The notes under the pieces: model-generated | The model's database searches: none | Seen by the model: only the letters and a program-made list of their open reading frames with translations | What the model was told of the DNA's origin: nothing | Program-made: the position numbers and the translations under genes | NCBI GenBank assembly: GCA_940337035.1 | Contig: OW679203.1 | Location: forward strand, 30,141,495 to 30,205,494 | Direction: 5' to 3' | DNA length: 64,000 bases | From: Agriotes lineatus | Taxonomy: Eukaryota; Arthropoda; Insecta; Coleoptera; Elateridae | Shown here: positions 59,568 through 64,000 of the stretch, one piece after another | Layout: each line of letters opens with the position of its first letter | How positions within the stretch are numbered: the first letter of the stretch is position 1

Positions 59568-59667
59568 NNNNNNNNNNNNNNNNNNNNNNNNNNNNNNNNN
59601 NNNNNNNNNNNNNNNNNNNNNNNNNNNNNNNNNNNNNNNNNNNNNNNNNNNNNNNNNNNNNNNNNNN
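59568..59667. other. Assembly gap, 100 N
   Basis: A run of exactly 100 N replaces the end of repeat copy 3. A fixed length of 100 usually means a gap of unknown size, so further repeat units may be hidden here. Confidence 0.95.
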
Positions 59668-60169
59668 GGAAGAAAAGAAGTACCATATGACAACGACAAG
59701 GTAGTTGGGAAGCTGAACTTGGTAACTTCACTGCGATAATGGTTTAGCGTCCACGGAGTTTTTCATTTCATAATCCGCCCTTAGCGTACATTTAGAGAAA
59801 CCAGCTCTACGGTAACTAAGAACCCTTGGCCAAACCCTTTGACGACATTACTTCACTGACTTGACGACAGCAACAATGGAGTTTCACATTTAAACAATTT
59901 CCACTTACGACGGGGCCCAAGGCTTGTTCTAACACATCTTGTTAGATTTCTCCTGCAAATATAGCGAAGATCTTTCTTGGACGTAGGCTTTTTAAGCACC
60001 TGTGTGTGAAGCAAGTTGCCTATTTGCATTTTACTGTTTTTGGCAAATCTGAATTTGGTATCTCATTCTTGATGGCGTAGGCTTCATTCGAGTTTTCGGG
60101 AATATTGACACTGGCCTTTCTGTAATCTTAAGAAACGGATCACTGCAGTATGGGTGATTGATTGATTGA
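59668..60169. other. Non-coding DNA after the gap
   Basis: No match to the 4.14-kb unit or to the protease A intron was seen, so the right border of the array is unknown. A short (TGAT)n run at about 60152-60168 lies at the 5' end of the next retroelement fragment. Confidence 0.4.
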
Positions 60170-61400
60170 TTAAAAGCAGGGATTTTGATGGGAAACTATC
60201 CAGGATACAGAGACTGGCTTGTTTGTGCATCTGCGGAGTTATGAATAGCACTCCAACAGCATCCATGGAAGCTCTCTTGGTACTAACACCTCTAGACATA
60301 TATCTAAAAGGAAAGCCCAGATTGGAGCATACAGAATGAAAACCACCGGAAACTGGAACACCAACCAGGAACGGTGCGGACACAAACGGATACAGGAAGT
60401 GGGCGAAGGTAACCCCATCTTAAAAATGTGCTCAGACTACAGCCTTCCAGAGTATTCCTTTGACAAACCTTTCACTGTGAGGTATGATCACAATGACTGG
60501 ACCCAAGAAACCTCAACCCACCTGCCAAACGGGCTAGTCTGGTACACAGATGGACCCCGAACAGCAGAGGGCATGGTTGCTGGAATACATGGTGTAAGAC
60601 CCAAAGAGGACATTAGTGTATCTCTTGGGACCAGAGCCACAGTCTTTCAAGCTGAAATCTTTGCTATAATGCAATGCGTCCAGGAAAATGCAAAACGCGG
60701 GTATTCCCAACAACGCATAAGCATACTTTCTGACAGTCAAGCGGCATTGAAAGCGTTTGAATCACCTCGTGTAAGCTCTGTGCTAACAGAAGAATGCTTA
60801 AGTTACCTGGCACTCCTATAAAAAAAGAACACTGTTCAGCTCATTTGGGTGCCAGGGCGCACAGGGATAGAGGGAAACGAAGCGGCAGACGCCCTCGCAA
60901 AAGCTGGTGCATCTACCTCATTTATAGGCCCAGAACCTGTATTTGGTATACCCAAACAAAACATCCGAACAGCGATAGAAAAATGGACCGCTAGACAACA
61001 CGCTTCTCGCTGGGATGCCACACAGGGACAAACACTGGGGGAGGAAATAATCAGAACTCCTTCTCGTACACTAACAACAGATGTCCTCCATCTAGGAGGA
61101 ACTCAGATTAGACGGCTGGTAGGACTAGTCACAGGACACTGCCACCTGAGAAAACACCTACACAAAATAGGTATATACAGAGGGGATATACTCTGTAGGT
61201 TATGTCAGGAAGAGGAGAAGACAGCCTCACACATAATCTTCGACTGTCCAGCGTGACTCCGCAAAAGACAGCAACTTTTCGGGGGAACTCCACATGGAGC
61301 AGCTCTCATACACGAGCACCTCGTAAAAAACATCCTACAACTCGTTGAAGGTGCAGATCTAACGTATGTACCACAAGTTTTGAGAAATCATTTTGTTGTA
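60170..61400 (+). pseudogene. Non-LTR retrotransposon 3' end with RNase H, broken
   Basis: The plus strand first reads KLSRIQRLACLCICGVMNST and MEALLVLTPLDIYLKGKA, the region between RT and RNase H in I/R1-type elements. After a frameshift near 60330 comes an RNase H domain with the catalytic residues in LVWYTDGPRT, VFQAEIFAI, ILSDSQAAL and GNEAADALAKAG. A terminal zinc knuckle CRLCQEEEKTASHIIFDC (C-x2-C-x8-H-x4-C) follows. In-frame stops occur at 60819 (TAA) and 61253 (TGA). The RT core and everything upstream is missing. The element is 5'-truncated and dead. Confidence 0.85.
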
Positions 61401-63044
61401 GGTTATTTCTAGGAGAAATGCTTTCAATCTGGTTGGTATTGAAGTACATGGACCATTTACCGTAGTTAAAATATATAATTCTATTAAATATAGCTGTAGA
61501 CATAATTACTTCCAGTTGAATTTAATATAAAATTAAAGCAAAACAAAATATAGCTGTTTTTATATTTTTTCTCAAAACTTATGGGACATACGTTATTTTA
61601 ATAGAGTCAGGGGGGGCACAAAAGAGCACAGAGTCGAAGTGCAAAACTGGGCTCACTACTAACAGGATGGGACTGAAGAAAAAATATTTTTACCCATTGC
61701 CGGTCCCATTCAGCATCGTAGTGATTTTCGGATAGAGTATTTAAGTATGATAGCTTGATTGTTCATTTTTGTTCCTAGTGAGCTGTGTGCAGATTTTTCA
61801 TGTTTTTCCTCATTTTTCTGTGGCCGTTTTCCACCTACAGATATGACTGACAATATTTTTTGTCATGTAGCTTCTTCAGTGAACCACTTATCTATTCTAT
61901 GTGAGCTTAGAGTGACCCAGCATCACTTTTATGGACAGTGGAAAGTCTCACGCCCTCAGGTAGTGCATGTAATCTTGGATCTACTAGCAGCCCTGCTGCA
62001 TCGTAAAAAATGCAACGTATTAGATTCCCAGAAAATTTAAAAAACAAATTCAGTGCAGAAATTTAATCTAATGCATTTCAATTCTGCGAATTTTTACCAT
62101 TCATTAGGCGTGTTGCACTCACCCTTGCATATTGATTTAAGTAATTATTTTGTGTATTTTGGCTTCACACAACGTGATGATGATTTGTGTATGAACAACT
62201 AAATTTCCTAAGATTGATTAAGAGTAAGATTGTTTCTGATAAATCGTTAATCTTATGTAATTATTTGTTACATCTGATATCCAAAGGCCTTTATGATAAG
62301 TCCGTGTCTGAAAATCACGTTTAAGCACCTTTAATTAAGATTTTCGTAGTTTTCAGATTCAGACGAAAAACGTATTTCTTTTATTTGCCTACATAACGTC
62401 GAATACGTCATATGTCATATTTTGTTGTCTGATAATTTAATAACCTAACTGTTAAATTGCTGTGTTTAGAATTTCACAAACGCGGTTTAGTTTCTATATT
62501 TTTCACACTGTATACATTTTTCTATATTATTAACTTTAAGTTCAGGGTTGTTTCAATATAAGGATTTATTAATAATTTGGTTTCTGGGTGACTTGAAAGG
62601 AAGACAAAGTTAGTGTAATATGGATACTGTAGATTTTGATGTAATCGCTTTAACTTTGGTTGTTTTTAATTGCTTTTTATATGTGTCTTACGTTAACAAT
62701 TGTTACGTATTTCACTTTTGTGATGGTATTTGCCCAAATTTCTATTTGCGCTTCCCTGTTGTTTTATTGTAGCGTTTTGTTTTTAAATAAATTGGTGTAA
62801 GATGGAAGCCTTCAACCGTAATAGAATTTGTTAATCTGCTGGTTGGACTGAATTTATCATTGTCACTAATGGCAACTGGTGCTCACTTCGTTCTTATTTA
62901 GTAGCTATAAAAACCCTTTTTCCCATCCGTACTCACGTCCATATAATCGCCGATAATTCTAGTTAGCCTGGCAGTAAGCCTATCCAGAATTGGGTAGGAT
63001 GTGAGAGGACTGGACTATATGAATGGAAGAAACGGTAGAGGCCT
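61401..63044. other. Non-coding DNA, no gene recognised
   Basis: AT-rich DNA. An open frame at 61759-62040 has no recognisable domain. Nothing similar to a CLIP exon was found on the minus strand, so the 5' part of protease B is not here. Confidence 0.4.
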
Positions 63045-63435
63045 AAGTAAAACAGTAGAAATCGTCGAAAAAGTTTGGAAGTAGAAATTACGATAAAGTT
63101 CATTGCGTTGAAGGCCAGTGGGTATTCGGTGGCACAAAAAGACGTAAACTAGTCACACGAATAATAAGTGATTGATCGACAGTTTACGCTGCACTCGGAG
63201 AACGTGGATACAGTTGTCGTAAACCATTTCGTAAACTTTGTTGACCCAGAAACACCATCGAAACATTTGGACACACGCAAAACAACTTCTACCAAACTAC
63301 AACAGAAGGAAAGGAAACTACCTCGGCTACTTTTCTCATTATATATTTGACGGGTCGTGCAAGGCACATCGTGAAAGCGAGCTTGAAGTTTTCATGAATG
63401 AAGTAAAAGACATCGATTTCAATCCAGGAATCTAA
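63045..63435 (+). pseudogene. Merlin (IS1595/ISXO2-like) transposase remnant
   Basis: Reading across frameshifts and stops gives the ordered motifs of the ISXO2-like DDE transposase: VEIVEK (normally VEIDE, so the catalytic Asp is Val here), HCVEGQWVFGGT, IISD followed by STVYAALGERGYSC, NFVDPET, and WTHAKQLLPNYNRRKGNYLGYFSHYIF in overlapping pieces. Merlin elements are the eukaryotic relatives of IS1016/IS1595. At least one TGA stop (after IISD) and two frameshifts show it is dead. Terminal inverted repeats were not found. Confidence 0.78.
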
Positions 63436-64000
63436 GGTAGACCTACTGGCACGAGAAGGAGCCTACGAACAGAAGAAAACTATTCAGAAAACAAACATTA
63501 ACATTGTTTTATTCTTTTTAAAGCTAAAACTTTCCCAACGCAGTTATATATCTTGAACACATGCACGTCATTAATAAGATGAATGAGGGGGAGGAGGTAT
63601 TTCATATTAGACCTCAAAATACGGACTAATTTATATCAAAATTGATACCTTAGAATCTTTCAGAATGTTTAAAATATACACTATCAAAGGCTGTAAGCAA
63701 CCTAACAGGCCAAAACAACAAATCGCTTTTCGGAATTTTACTACCGCTTAGCGTCAGCTGCTCATTTTTCATTTTTGTAGATATCTTCTTGCCAGTGATT
63801 GCCGATATATGACAGTTTGGAAATCTTTAATGTCGAATTTTAACGCGCTATAACTCGGGAAATTCAGAATTTTTCATCTTAGCTTAGAGCTTCCATTAAG
63901 CTGGGCGATTTTATCTTATCTTTATATTGAGATATTGTTTGTTTTACGAGATAGCTGTCAAAAGCTTTCCGCAAAATTTAATTTTACGGTAATTTTGAAG
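63436..64000. other. Non-coding DNA to the window end
   Basis: AT-rich with no gene recognised. The remainder of the Merlin element could extend here, but no terminal repeat was identified. Confidence 0.4.

Noticed and set aside
61759..62040. 93-codon open frame after the retroelement
   Set aside because: No domain and isolated from any recognised gene.

Overview
The window is eukaryotic and almost certainly from an insect. It holds spliced CLIP-domain serine protease genes of the easter / prophenoloxidase-activating type, a BEL/Pao LTR retrotransposon, hAT and Merlin DNA transposons, RTE-like and other non-LTR retrotransposons, and long AT-rich non-coding DNA. A beetle is plausible, but nothing here proves the order. 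No bacterial-style operons, CRISPR arrays, rRNA or convincing tRNA genes were seen. A run of exactly 100 N at 59568-59667 marks an assembly gap.

Layout. 1-14351 is AT-rich DNA without a recognisable gene. It carries hairpins, a cluster of GGCAGATAA motifs, an AG|GTAAGT recursive-splice-like motif near 6148 and a diverged tandem duplication at 8749-9840. 14352-15863 is a decayed hAT transposon containing a 5'-truncated RTE-like insertion with an 11-bp target duplication. 15864-19460 is non-coding. 19461-30637 is a complete but dead minus-strand BEL/Pao element with a 5-bp target duplication GTTGC. A non-LTR retrotransposon (22551-25554) sits inside its RT domain, and a second hAT (28231-30460, 8-bp target duplication) sits inside its 5' LTR. 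A foldback MITE abuts it (about 30650-31426).

31936-46604 holds minus-strand exons of two paralogous CLIP-domain serine proteases. Copy A (31936-37806) has four exons whose splice phases fit. It keeps the CLIP domain, catalytic His and Asp, but the active-site motif reads GLPGGPL instead of GDSGGPL, so it is a non-catalytic homologue or a decaying gene. Copy B (38582-46604) keeps GDSGGPL. One of its introns has grown from about 51 bp (in A) to about 7.3 kb by insertion of repetitive DNA, and its CLIP exon is not in the window. The introns also hold a foldback element present only in A, a solo LTR with a perfect 5-bp target duplication, hairpins and minisatellites.

47478-59567 is the most striking region: a head-to-tail array of a 4.14-kb unit (two full copies and a third cut by the gap) with no recognisable gene. 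It lies in the intron of protease B, and each unit contains 84-91-bp subrepeats. The unit starts TGTTACGG, resembling the first 18-19 bases of the solo LTR at 34357, so one reading is a concatemer of a non-autonomous LTR element; another is a macrosatellite. After the gap come a broken non-LTR retrotransposon 3' end (RNase H plus zinc knuckle, about 60170-61400) and a Merlin (IS1595/ISXO2-like) transposase remnant (about 63045-63435).

The two protease copies probably came from one tandem duplication followed by independent transposon colonisation. Nearly everything else is mobile or repetitive DNA at various stages of decay.
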